Assembly: GCA_004322275.1 (NCBI GenBank)
Contig: SCTA01000007.1
Location: 50,456-114,455 of the forward strand
From: a bacterium
GTDB lineage: Bacteria; Desulfobacterota; Deferrisomatia; Deferrisomatales; BM512
Direction: 5' to 3'
Length of the DNA: 64,000 bases
The notes beneath the pieces are model-generated. The model saw nothing but the letters and a program-made list of their open reading frames with translations, had not been told where the DNA came from and ran no database searches. The translations under genes and the position numbers were made by a program. This document shows positions 16,977 through 24,092 of this stretch, in pieces. Positions within the stretch are counted from its first letter, which is position 1; each line of letters starts with the position of its first letter.

Positions 16977-17744
16977 TTATCCGTTGTCGTTTTGTTTGTA
17001 TCTGAGGATCAGCCCGATTTCGTAGCCCAACGGACAACAGTGGGTGCAGTAAGAGCGGGCGCCGACCAACGGCACTCCTACGACCAGGTACAACATCTGT
17101 GACGCCAGAAAAAACGCCACTTTCTGCGTTTGGCGAACCGGATCGAGGGCGGATGGGACGAGGAAGATCAAAGCCAGCGCAACCGCCATAAACAGAAAAT
17201 AGAGCCGTGGCAAATATGTCCTCAGCCATTTCAGTCTCCCGGCTGGCGGAGAGAAAAGCCTGCCGTAAGCTTCGGAATAGAACGCTCCGTGTGGGCACAC
17301 GTAGCCGCAAAAGCCTTTTTTCCCCCACCTGAACGTTAGCAGGGGCACTACAACGAAGCCGACGAAAAGGCTCAAAGCGGATACGAGCCAGGAAGTTTTG
17401 GGGTCGAAGGCCAGAAGGGTCTGCGGCCATGGATACAATACCGCCATCCAGGTGAAATCCTTAAAGGCGATGGGAAGAAACAGAATAAATGTGTAGTGAA
17501 AGAAGGAAACCGATAAAAGTCGAAGACGCCGTTCTGGGTATTTAATCATGAAGTAGATGATGAGGCACGCCATAATCAGCTCAAAAAGGGCGAAAATAGA
17601 TCTTAAGAACGTGTTTATCATCTGTTGGTGCATCGAGCCCGCGATGAGCGAGGTATCCATGAGTATCTTCGCGAAATCGACCGCGAAAATCGCCGTTACG
17701 AAAACCCACAAAAAGTTTCTTAAAGACGTCAGGCTCTTCTTCAT
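16977..17744 (-). CDS. 4Fe-4S binding membrane protein (NapH/NosR-like)
   Basis: About 255 residues with six hydrophobic segments and two CxxxC(P)-type clusters, FCGYVCPHG and YCTHCCPLGY, characteristic of the polyferredoxin-like membrane proteins of the NapH/NosR/CcoG group. Unlike the protein at 1667-2296 it lacks a C-terminal ferredoxin domain. A likely role is membrane electron transfer to a periplasmic partner. ATG at 17744 has GGGAGAGGGAG upstream; the earlier in-frame codon lacks one. It follows the TetR gene by 28 bases on the same strand, so the regulator probably controls it. Confidence 0.8.
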   Translation of the reverse strand: MKKSLTSLRNFLWVFVTAIFAVDFAKILMDTSLIAGSMHQQMINTFLRSIFALFELIMACLIIYFMIKYPERRLRLLSVSFFHYTFILFLPIAFKDFTWMAVLYPWPQTLLAFDPKTSWLVSALSLFVGFVVVPLLTFRWGKKGFCGYVCPHGAFYSEAYGRLFSPPAGRLKWLRTYLPRLYFLFMAVALALIFLVPSALDPVRQTQKVAFFLASQMLYLVVGVPLVGARSYCTHCCPLGYEIGLILRYKQNDNG

Positions 17745-17772
17745 GTGCTCCCTCTCCCTTGGCACCAACAAG

Positions 17773-18369
17773 CTATGACCTGTTTGCTGAGATTCCGGTC
17801 CAGAAGATGGAAATCACCTGCCGGGCGGTTTGTGCGGGGTCACCTGCGCTTTTAAGCGGGAAGGCAGTCGCATTGATAATCAGCTGAACGAGCAATTCCA
17901 CGGGCAAATCAACTATCTCTCTTTCTTTGACAGCCGCTTTTATTACATCGTTCATAGCTCTGTAAATTTCCGTGTGTCGTTCTCGCAACCTCGCGATTAC
18001 TTTGCGGGTTCCGCCCGACGAGGTTTTTGATATAGCTCTGAAAAATTGCTGGAGGCGCTGATGATATATGGAGTACTCGATCTGCAACGCCGCGAAAGCG
18101 GTCAGTTTCTCTTGTAGTGGTCTGTTTTCCGCTAGCAAGCCCAACGCCTTCACCAGGTAATCTTCCATAACAGTTTCAAAATGAAGGGCCAGCATCTCGT
18201 TTTTGTCCGAGAAATAGTCGTAGATCGTGGTCCTGCCAACTCCGAGTTCCTTCGCTATTTCTCCCACGGAGGTTTTGCCGAATCCTTTTTTCTCGAAAAG
18301 TTCACCCGCTGTACGGATAATTCTCATCCTCATCTTTTCTTTTTTCTGCTTGGGTGTGACTATGCTCAT
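17773..18369 (-). CDS. TetR/AcrR family transcriptional regulator
   Basis: 198 residues. The N-terminal helix-turn-helix is classic: RIIRTAGELFEKKGFGKTSV, then EIAKELGVGRTTIYDYFSDK, residues ~15-60. The remainder is the helical ligand-binding and dimer domain, whose effector cannot be read from sequence. ATG at 18369 is chosen because GGAG sits seven bases upstream and the HTH begins at the usual distance; the frame stays open upstream through the promoter region. A promoter and a palindrome typical of TetR operators lie immediately upstream, and an iron-sulfur membrane gene follows in the same transcript. Confidence 0.92.
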   Translation of the reverse strand: MSIVTPKQKKEKMRMRIIRTAGELFEKKGFGKTSVGEIAKELGVGRTTIYDYFSDKNEMLALHFETVMEDYLVKALGLLAENRPLQEKLTAFAALQIEYSIYHQRLQQFFRAISKTSSGGTRKVIARLRERHTEIYRAMNDVIKAAVKEREIVDLPVELLVQLIINATAFPLKSAGDPAQTARQVISIFWTGISANRS

Positions 18370-18424
18370 TTGGAAGCTCCATGAGGAGTGGATGCCAGGG
18401 ATTAGACGGAGGGAAAAAGTTTTA

Positions 18425-18441
18425 TCCGACATCATGTCGGA
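18425..18441. promoter_or_regulatory. probable TetR operator
   Basis: A 17-base palindrome, TCCGACAT C ATGTCGGA, with perfect eight-base arms. It begins three bases past the -10 of the tetR promoter and so covers the expected transcription start, which points to autorepression of the tetR and iron-sulfur protein operon. Confidence 0.75.
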
Positions 18442-18443
18442 AA

Positions 18444-18472
18444 ATAATAATATTAAAACGATAGGTTGTAAA
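18444..18472 (-). promoter_or_regulatory. promoter of the tetR operon
   Basis: On the minus strand TTTACA (18467-18472) and TATTAT (18444-18449) are spaced by 17 bases in an AT-rich island. Both elements match the sigma-70 consensus at five of six positions or nearly so. Confidence 0.75.
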
Positions 18473-18580
18473 GTAGTACGTAAAAACAAAGTCCCAATAA
18501 TCTGAGACAAGCAATCTTCAGGAAATGCTGTTGATGATCTTTGAAACGGGACTGCGCAGTTCCTCACCGCCACCGAAAGC

Positions 18581-18617
18581 AAAAAAAAGCCACCCCCGGG
18601 TTGGAAGTGGCTTTTTC
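18581..18617 (-). terminator. intrinsic terminator after tRNA-Asn
   Basis: GCCAC(C/T) arms around a CCCGGG-containing loop are followed on the minus strand by eight T residues. It lies five bases past the CCA end of the tRNA gene, so the tRNA is probably transcribed alone. Confidence 0.8.
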
Positions 18618-18622
18618 TAATA

Positions 18623-18698
18623 TGGCTCCGGTGGTAAGACTCGAACTTACAACCCCGCGGTTAACAGCCGCGTGCTCTGCCGATTGAGCTACACCGGA
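18623..18698 (-). tRNA. tRNA-Asn (anticodon GTT)
   Basis: The minus strand folds into a full cloverleaf of 76 bases. TCCGGTG pairs with CACCGGA in the acceptor stem, the D arm contains GCTC, GTT is flanked by the GCGGC/ACCGC anticodon stem, and the T arm carries GTTCGAGTC. The discriminator is G, as for asparagine. The CCA end is encoded. Confidence 0.98.
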
Positions 18699-18836
18699 AT
18701 ATATTTCTTGTGCGCCCCGTAGGGCTCTGGCAAATTGTCTGCGGGGGTACACCCGCCGTGGAAGCGAGTATATACATGAATGCCAAAAGAGTTGTCAAAT
18801 AGAAATCTGACTGCGTTTTCCAGAAGGGATATTGCC

Positions 18837-19439
18837 GTGAAAAAGTTTCGTAAATTCGCAGTCTTGGCCCTTATCGGGGTCGCGCTCTGGGGCTGCTCGG
18901 CGGACCACCTTTGGTACGGCAACGACAGGGCTCTTTCGGCCACTCCCGACAACCCCGTTCCCGGCGGACCGGAGGAGCGAACCTACGTGGCGCCGGAGGC
19001 GAAGGGCGTCTCCTTCGGCAAGGTCTACATAGGGCCGGTTACGGTGCGCTCGACGAGGCAGGAGGGGCTTCCGGAGGATTTCACCGCCCGCGTAGCCAGT
19101 TCGGCGGCGATGGGCGCCGCCCTCGCGGTGAAAAACTCGGAGCGCTTCAAGGGGGTCGCCGCCGACGAGACGGAGGCGGATCAGCTTCTCTCGATTGAGG
19201 CGCTTGCCCACGTCTCGGTGGTGGGGCAAAAATTCCTATCAGACCCCGTGCTGAAAGACCCCCGCTCGAAGATTTTTATGGTCTACACCCTCAGAGAGGC
19301 CAGGGGGGGCAAGGTTCTCGTCAAGTATTCCTCGGTGGAAAATTCCGACTGGGATTACACTCAAAGGGTTGTGGACGATCTGCAAAAGCTCGCCAGAGAC
19401 GCGGCCCAGGGGCTGATGTTCGTTTTCACGGAACTTTGA
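18837..19439 (+). CDS. putative lipoprotein
   Basis: About 200 residues. The N-terminus KKFRKFAVLALIGVALWGC is a lipoprotein signal with the acylated cysteine at residue 20, so the protein is probably anchored in the inner or outer membrane. Residues ~60-200 form a mixed alpha/beta domain with no motif I recognise. GTG at 18837 is chosen since AAGGGA precedes it and the lipobox falls at the normal distance. The earlier in-frame start at 18780 would add a hydrophilic lead. A terminator follows directly. Confidence 0.75.
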   Translation: MKKFRKFAVLALIGVALWGCSADHLWYGNDRALSATPDNPVPGGPEERTYVAPEAKGVSFGKVYIGPVTVRSTRQEGLPEDFTARVASSAAMGAALAVKNSERFKGVAADETEADQLLSIEALAHVSVVGQKFLSDPVLKDPRSKIFMVYTLREARGGKVLVKYSSVENSDWDYTQRVVDDLQKLARDAAQGLMFVFTEL

Positions 19440-19443
19440 TAAT

Positions 19444-19477
19444 AAAAAAGGGAGACCTGTCATGGCCTCCCTTTTTT
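19444..19477. terminator. bidirectional intrinsic terminator
   Basis: AAAAAAGGGAG pairs with CTCCCTTTTTT around an imperfect inner stem. It lies four bases after the lipoprotein stop and 16 bases past the stop of the opposing small ORF at 19493, so it can serve both transcripts. Confidence 0.85.
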
Positions 19478-19492
19478 ATTGCCGGTTTTTTA

Positions 19493-19642
19493 TTACTCTT
19501 CTTTTTTCTTTTCCTCGACGATGACCACTTTAAGCGGCTCGCATTTTCTCCTGAAGAAGACGGCCGCCCCGGCTACACCGATTACAAGCAGCAGAAACCA
19601 CCACATTCCGAAGAATCCCGGCCCGAAACAAGATCCGCACAT
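19493..19642 (-). CDS. small membrane protein, 49 residues
   Basis: A short frame with good signs of being real. ATG at 19642 is preceded by AAAGGATATA. The product starts MCGSCFGPGFFGMWW, continues with one strongly hydrophobic segment (FLLLVIGVAGAAVFF, residues 16-30) and ends in a charged tail (EEKKKEE), giving a single-pass topology by the positive-inside rule (RRK after the helix). Cysteines 2, 5 and 34 are notable. It lies between a shared terminator and a PilZ gene on the same strand. The family is not recognised. Confidence 0.7.
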   Translation of the reverse strand: MCGSCFGPGFFGMWWFLLLVIGVAGAAVFFRRKCEPLKVVIVEEKKKEE

Positions 19643-19725
19643 TCTATATCCTTTTTTTGGAGGGTTTCTTTTTAGACGATTCCCCTCAAAAAAGGGTTAC
19701 AATTAAAAAGACAGGGTGCGGGACG

Positions 19726-20061
19726 CTAGCAGTCTTTTGAAGTATACTTCCCGATTATTGCGATATTTCTGTCGCTCATTCCTTCAAAGGAGACGCCGAG
19801 CTCGAATTCTCCGTCGCCGAGGCAGCTCGCATGGATGACCCTGCCCTTTACGTGCATGAGCTTGCTTCCCGCCGCCATAAGAATCCGCACGGCCTCTCCC
19901 TTGTCGATGGTTTCGTCCGACAAGACCTTGCAGCCGCGGGGATTGACCTCCTGAGCCCAACCTCTGGCGCGCAAAACGGGATAGCAAAGTTCGCCGAGGA
20001 GAACCTCCCACTCGACGTTAGCTCTGGGAAGATGTCTTTTGTCGCTTCTCTGGGCACACAT
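19726..20061 (-). CDS. PilZ domain protein
   Basis: About 111 residues. RSDKRHLPRANVEWEVLL gives the basic RxxxR-type entry, VNPRGCKVLSD is the strand after the second motif (NPRGC replacing DxSxxG), and LGVSFEGM precedes the C-terminal strand, so it is PilZ-like with a variant nucleotide-binding motif. A cyclic di-GMP receptor role is plausible but unproven. ATG at 20061 follows GGAGGGA; TTG at 20073 is an alternative. It is the first gene downstream, on the same strand, of the cobalamin riboswitch, but two terminators intervene. Confidence 0.72.
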   Translation of the reverse strand: MCAQRSDKRHLPRANVEWEVLLGELCYPVLRARGWAQEVNPRGCKVLSDETIDKGEAVRILMAAGSKLMHVKGRVIHASCLGDGEFELGVSFEGMSDRNIAIIGKYTSKDC

Positions 20062-20161
20062 GGCTCCCTCCAACCCCCTTAAAACCCGAGGATGGAAAAA
20101 AGCTTACTCTGCACTTTAGAAAATTCCAGAAAAACCTTAAAAAATCGCAGGAATCGTAATA

Positions 20162-20191
20162 TAAAAAAAAGGGGAGGCTCAAGGCCTCCCC
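20162..20191 (-). terminator. intrinsic terminator (second after the cobalamin riboswitch)
   Basis: An eight-base GC-rich stem (GGGGAGGC / GCCTCCCC, loop TCAAG) is followed on the minus strand by eight or nine T residues. No gene lies between it and the terminator at 20271. Confidence 0.88.
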
Positions 20192-20270
20192 CGGATGAAA
20201 GGCAGTCGAAGACAGCTCTTGGCCGAACCGACCGCGGGAGAGATATTTTTAAATTTCCTTTGCACAAAAC

Positions 20271-20303
20271 AAAAAAGCCCGCGCAACGTACTTGCGCAGG
20301 CTT
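20271..20303 (-). terminator. terminator / expression platform of the cobalamin riboswitch
   Basis: On the minus strand GCCTGCGCAA and TTGCGCGGGC pair around GTACG with one mismatch, followed by TTTTTT. It lies about 60 bases beyond the aptamer, the place where a ligand-controlled terminator would sit. Confidence 0.85.
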
Positions 20304-20344
20304 CCCGTTTTTGAAGCTCTGTAGAGGGGTGCGCTCCCTTTCCC

Positions 20345-20525
20345 GAGGGAGTATGGCCCTTTTGTCCGTGTCCGGCAGGTCTTCTGGCTCGCGAATCGTC
20401 CTTGGGGCCGCCTTCCCGGTATAAATCCAGTGGCGTTATGGCCCTTCGTCCTCGCTTACAGCGGCGGAAACCGCGGGGGATTTTCACCCCTCTTCCCTTT
20501 TATGCCCTTCCGGGCACCGATGGAC
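20345..20525 (-). promoter_or_regulatory. cobalamin (B12) riboswitch
   Basis: The minus strand carries every hallmark of the AdoCbl aptamer in order: GGTGCCC, AAAAGGGAA, GGTGAAAATCCCCCGCGG, CCGCCGCTGTAAGCG, GCCACTG, GGGAAGGC and the B12 box GAGCCAGAAGACCTGCC (20375-20391). Downstream is a terminator (20271-20303). The next same-strand gene is the PilZ gene 280 bases away, beyond a second terminator. No cobalamin transporter, synthesis or B12-independent isozyme gene follows, so the target is unclear. Confidence 0.95.
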
Positions 20526-20651
20526 TCAACATATTGAGTTATGTTTTTCTGATACCACAATCTGTGGGAACCAGTCAAGACAAGATAATTTTGTCTATCT
20601 TCCGATTGGCTGTTACCATTCCGTAAACGAATAAAAATTCATCGTCAGGGC

Positions 20652-21530
20652 GTGAGGCCGATGCCAGATCGGAATAAAAATTATCCATCCCTTTCGGACC
20701 ACTGGAGAGAGCTTTTCGGCGAAAAGGTCTGGAGGGTTTCGGTGGACGCCGGTTTTTCCTGCCCCAACAGGGAAAACGGAGGGGAGGGGTGCGCCTTTTG
20801 CGATCCGGCCTCCTTCTCCCCCTCCGCCGGAGATAAAAGAAGCGTCGGGGAGCAGATACGTAGCGGGGTAGAAAGGCTGAGAGGCCGCGGAATCGGAAAG
20901 GTCGCCGTCTATTTCCAGCCCCGCACCAACACCTGGGGGCCTCTGGCGAAGCTGAGGGAGGTCTGGGACGAAGCCGCTTCGGTACCCGAAGCAGTAGCGC
21001 TTTGCGTGGGGACGAGGCCGGACGCCGTGGGGGACGAGGTTCTGGACCTCCTTGCCGGTTATTCTTCCCGATTCGGTGAAATATGGCTGGAACTCGGTCT
21101 CCAGTCCTCCAACGCCGGGACTCTTGACCTGCTCGGCCGGGGCCACTCCCCCGAGGCTTTTTCCGACGCCTGTAGCCGGGCGCGGGCGAGGGGGCTGAAG
21201 GTATGCGCGCACGTCATTCTCGGTCTTCCGGGGGAGGGGCGCGAAGAGGAAAGGGAGACCGCGAGGTTCATCGCCGCTTCGGGGGTAGAGGGGGTAAAAC
21301 TTCACCAGCTTGCGGTGGTGCGCGGAACAAGAATCGAAAAGATGTGGCAAAACGGAGAGGTGAGGACTCTTTCCGAAGAAGAGTACGCGAAGAAGGCGGT
21401 TTCGTTCATAAAACTTCTGCCCGGGAACACGATTTTGCACCGGCTCTGCGGAGACACCGCCCCGGGGAGCCTGATCGCGCCGGTTTTCCGCAAGGCGGAG
21501 GTTGAAAGGCTGATACGGAAGGAATTATAA
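20652..21530 (+). CDS. radical SAM protein of the YhcC family (TIGR01212 type)
   Basis: 292 residues. CPNRENGGEGCAFC at about residues 37-50 carries the three cluster cysteines with the spaced first cysteine characteristic of YhcC/Elp3-like TIGR01212 proteins. FQPRTNTWGPLAKL and CVGTRPDAV are family blocks, and LELGLQSSNAGTLDLLGRGH corresponds to the SAM-binding strand region. The reaction of the family is not established; a tRNA or sulfur-related modification has been suggested by its Elp3-like core. GTG at 20652 and ATG at 20661 are both possible starts. It is divergent from the cobalamin riboswitch. Confidence 0.88.
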   Translation: MRPMPDRNKNYPSLSDHWRELFGEKVWRVSVDAGFSCPNRENGGEGCAFCDPASFSPSAGDKRSVGEQIRSGVERLRGRGIGKVAVYFQPRTNTWGPLAKLREVWDEAASVPEAVALCVGTRPDAVGDEVLDLLAGYSSRFGEIWLELGLQSSNAGTLDLLGRGHSPEAFSDACSRARARGLKVCAHVILGLPGEGREEERETARFIAASGVEGVKLHQLAVVRGTRIEKMWQNGEVRTLSEEEYAKKAVSFIKLLPGNTILHRLCGDTAPGSLIAPVFRKAEVERLIRKEL

Positions 21531-21589
21531 ATAATGCCGGAACCATCGGAAGCATAATAGGGGGAACGAACCGGCAAAGATTTTTTTAC

Positions 21590-21700
21590 GGCGCGGTTTT
21601 CCGTTCCCGGCAAGGAATCCCGCAGCGAAGGGGCGAGGCGGTAGCAGCGCTACGGCGAGCCCTTGAGCGAGGACATGACGATGCCGGGGGCGGAAAGGAT
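21590..21700. repeat. intergenic hairpin repeat, copy 1
   Basis: Between the radical-SAM gene and tRNA-Arg lies a sequence containing GCGAAG (21625-21630), an inverted repeat centred on GTAGC AGC GCTAC with outer AAGGG/CCCTT pairing, then TTGAGCGAGG. The same order of elements occurs at the right end of the window (63880-64000). It resembles a dispersed intergenic hairpin family; no protein is encoded. Confidence 0.5.
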
Positions 21701-21714
21701 GCGCCGAGAGAAGA

Positions 21715-21791
21715 TGGTGGGCGAGGCGGGATTCGAACCCGCGGCCTCAGGCTTCGGAGGCCTGCACTCTATCCAGCTGAGCTACTCGCCC
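21715..21791 (-). tRNA. tRNA-Arg (anticodon CCG)
   Basis: The minus strand forms a 77-base cloverleaf with CCA encoded. The acceptor is GGGCGAG paired with CTCGCCC, discriminator A. The anticodon loop is CTCCGAA in the stem CAGGC/GCCTG, reading CCG, and GTTCGAATC is in the T loop. Confidence 0.98.
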
Positions 21792-21894
21792 ATGAAGTTT
21801 CGGAAGTAAACCATAGAAGAATGCCAAATGCAAGGACGCCGGACCCGATTCCCGAAGGGACCCGACCGGCGACGTGAAAGGAAGAGCCGCCAAA

Positions 21895-22815
21895 ATGGCG
21901 CTTTTAAAAGACAGCGTTACCTCTTTAATAGCGAGCCAAGTTCCCTTGGCGAGCCACACCACCATGAAGGTTGGCGGCCCGGCGCGCCACTTCGCCGTGG
22001 CGGAAAACCGCGAGGAGCTTATCGCCCTCCTCGGTTGGGCGAAAGAGCGTGGGCAGCCGGTCTTCATCCTCGGCGCGGGCTCTAACGTGATTATCGCCGA
22101 CGAGGGATTCCCCGGCCTCGTCCTTCTTCTCGGGCGGGCCTTCCGGAACGTGACGGTTGAGGAAGAGGACAGAAGGGTGGTGTCCGGGGCGGCCTCCCCG
22201 ATGCCGCTCCTCGGCAGGGCGGGCGTCGAGCGGGGGTGGGGCGATTTTGTCTTCCTCTGCGGCATCCCCGGCGTAATCGGCGCGGGGGTCAGGATGAACG
22301 CGGGGACTGGCGGCGGGGAGCTGTCTCACATCTTTGAGTGGGCGGAGATTATAACCTCTGACGGAAAGATGAAAAGGCTCTCGCGCGAGGAACTGACCTT
22401 CGGCTACCGCGCCTCTTCGCTCAAAGAGATGAAGGGGGCGGTGGTGATGCGGGTATGCCTGAGGAGCGACGAGGAACCCCTCCCTCCGGCAAAAACCCTC
22501 GCCCTGGCGAGGGAAGAACTCGAAAAAAGGCTCCTTCGCCAGCCGGAGAACCACAGGAACTGCGGCTCCGTCTTTAAAAACCCCCCCGGTCTTTCAGCGG
22601 GGAAACTCATCGAGGAGGCGGGGCTCAAGGGAGCGAGGGTGGGAGACGCCGAAGTCTCCCGGGAGCACGCCAACTGGATAGTGAACAGGGGCAACGCCAC
22701 CGGCTCTGATATCCGCGCCCTCATCGAGCGCATTCAGGAAGAGGTTTACAAGGCGAGCGGGGTAAACCTTCAAAGGGAGGTTGTATTAATTCCGGAAGAT
22801 ATTCTCGACGGGTAA
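21895..22815 (+). CDS. murB: UDP-N-acetylenolpyruvoylglucosamine reductase
   Basis: This FAD enzyme reduces UDP-GlcNAc-enolpyruvate to UDP-MurNAc in peptidoglycan synthesis. Visible blocks are NTTMKVGGPA-like HTTMKVGGPARHF, ILGAGSNVIIADEGFPGLV (FAD binding), GIPGVIGAGVRMNAGTGGGE, and RNCGSVFKNPPGLSAGKLIEEAGLKG with the proton-donating serine. About 306 residues, the Bacillus-like form. ATG at 21895 has GGAAGA nine bases upstream; GTG at 21874 would add seven residues. Its 3' end is seven bases from the convergent sirtuin gene. It stands alone, not in a division cluster. Confidence 0.96.
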   Translation: MALLKDSVTSLIASQVPLASHTTMKVGGPARHFAVAENREELIALLGWAKERGQPVFILGAGSNVIIADEGFPGLVLLLGRAFRNVTVEEEDRRVVSGAASPMPLLGRAGVERGWGDFVFLCGIPGVIGAGVRMNAGTGGGELSHIFEWAEIITSDGKMKRLSREELTFGYRASSLKEMKGAVVMRVCLRSDEEPLPPAKTLALAREELEKRLLRQPENHRNCGSVFKNPPGLSAGKLIEEAGLKGARVGDAEVSREHANWIVNRGNATGSDIRALIERIQEEVYKASGVNLQREVVLIPEDILDG

Positions 22816-22822
22816 CAACCCT

Positions 22823-23578
22823 TTAAGGTATCGCCGCTAGTTCCCTTTCAAGCTCCGCAAGTATCTCCGAAGCTCTCCCCTCAAGGTAGATGTCGGTTAG
22901 TTCCCTCGTAAGCCTCGTAGGCTCCACGTTTATCTCGACAATCGCCGCGCCGCTACGTTTCGCCCGGAGGGGGAGCGCGTTGGCGGGCGCGACCTCCGCG
23001 CTTGTCCCTATCACCAGCATAACCCTGCAATTTTCCGCCAGCCGCGCCGAGGCGTGAAGGGCCGCCCCCGGTATCGTCTCGCCGAAAAATACTATTCCTG
23101 GTTTCAGGGGCTTTCCGCAGTCGCACAGCGGCGGCATCCCCCTCCCGGCTACCTCCTTCCGTGAAAAACGCCCCTCGCACCACAGGCAGATGAAGTGGCG
23201 GGTGGAGCCGTGAAACTCGACCACAAGGGAGCTTCCCGCCTTCTGATGAAGGCTGTCGATGTTCTGCGTTATCACCCCTTCGACGAGGCCGCCCTTCTCA
23301 AGGCGCGCAAGCGCCTCGTGCGCCCTGTTGGGGACCGCCTTTTCGAGGAGAGAATCCATCTCCTCCAGCATCTTCCAGACTTTGGCGGGGTTTTTGCGGA
23401 AGGCTCCGATGGTGGCGTACTCGTTTGGGTCAAAGCGCGACCAGAGACCGCCTTTGGAGCGGAAATCGGGAATGCCGCTTTCGACGCTTATTCCCGCGCC
23501 GGTAAGCGCAACCCCCCTGCCGCCCGCCAGCAGAAGCGCGGCCTTTCGTATTTTGTTTTCCATAATCTTCCCAACCAT
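22823..23578 (-). CDS. cobB: NAD-dependent protein deacylase, sirtuin family
   Basis: This enzyme removes acyl groups from lysine using NAD. The signatures are GAGISVESGIPDFRS, TQNIDSLHQKAGS, the catalytic histidine in EFHGS and a zinc site formed by CLWCEGRF and CDCGKP. GTSAEVAPANALP completes the Rossmann part. 251 residues, normal. ATG at 23578 has AAGGA seven bases upstream. Divergent from the archease gene by about 90 bases. Confidence 0.95.
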   Translation of the reverse strand: MVGKIMENKIRKAALLLAGGRGVALTGAGISVESGIPDFRSKGGLWSRFDPNEYATIGAFRKNPAKVWKMLEEMDSLLEKAVPNRAHEALARLEKGGLVEGVITQNIDSLHQKAGSSLVVEFHGSTRHFICLWCEGRFSRKEVAGRGMPPLCDCGKPLKPGIVFFGETIPGAALHASARLAENCRVMLVIGTSAEVAPANALPLRAKRSGAAIVEINVEPTRLTRELTDIYLEGRASEILAELERELAAIP

Positions 23579-23669
23579 TTTTCAGTCCTTAAGTATTTTA
23601 TCACCGGCCTGCACATCAATAAAGAAGAGCGGATTTAACTTTTGACCGATTGGGAGGTAATCTTCAGGC

Positions 23670-24089
23670 ATGAGGAAATGGATACAGCTTGAACACACCG
23701 CAGACCTCTCCGTCATGGGGGAGGGAGATACGAGGGAAGAGGCGCTGCTGGCTCTTATGGAAGGATTTACGGCGCAGATTATCGACCCCGGAACGATAAA
23801 AAAGCTTGAGGAAAGGGTGGTGGAGGCGGAAGGAGTGGACGTAGAGGACGCCGTGGTCACCCTGCTGGGGGAGCTTATCTATCTGATTTACGTTAAAAAC
23901 TGGCTTCCGGCTAGCTTCGAGTCAGTCGAGCTGACAAAAGAGGGCGCAAAGGCCGTGGTCCGGGGAGAAAAATACGACCCTTCTCGCCACAGATTCCTCA
24001 CGGAGATAAAAGCCGCTACCTATCACGACTACGATTTTTCAAAGGGCGCAGATAACCTCTGGAGAGTGCGCGCCGTCTTCGACAGGTGA
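23670..24089 (+). CDS. archease
   Basis: This 139-residue protein is the activator of RtcB-type RNA ligases, speeding guanylylation and multiple turnover. The N-terminal LEHTADLSVMGEGDT with the metal-binding Asp/His region, RHRFLTEIKAATYHDY and the closing VRAVFDR tail are characteristic. The rtcB gene starts three bases after its stop, so the two form one unit. ATG at 23670 is preceded by GGGAGG. Confidence 0.96.
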   Translation: MRKWIQLEHTADLSVMGEGDTREEALLALMEGFTAQIIDPGTIKKLEERVVEAEGVDVEDAVVTLLGELIYLIYVKNWLPASFESVELTKEGAKAVVRGEKYDPSRHRFLTEIKAATYHDYDFSKGADNLWRVRAVFDR

Positions 24090-24092
24090 AAA

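Noticed and set aside
18583..18780. tRNA-Asn as an integration site for a mobile element
   Set aside because: No integrase, no direct repeat of the tRNA 3' end and no mobility genes were seen on either side.
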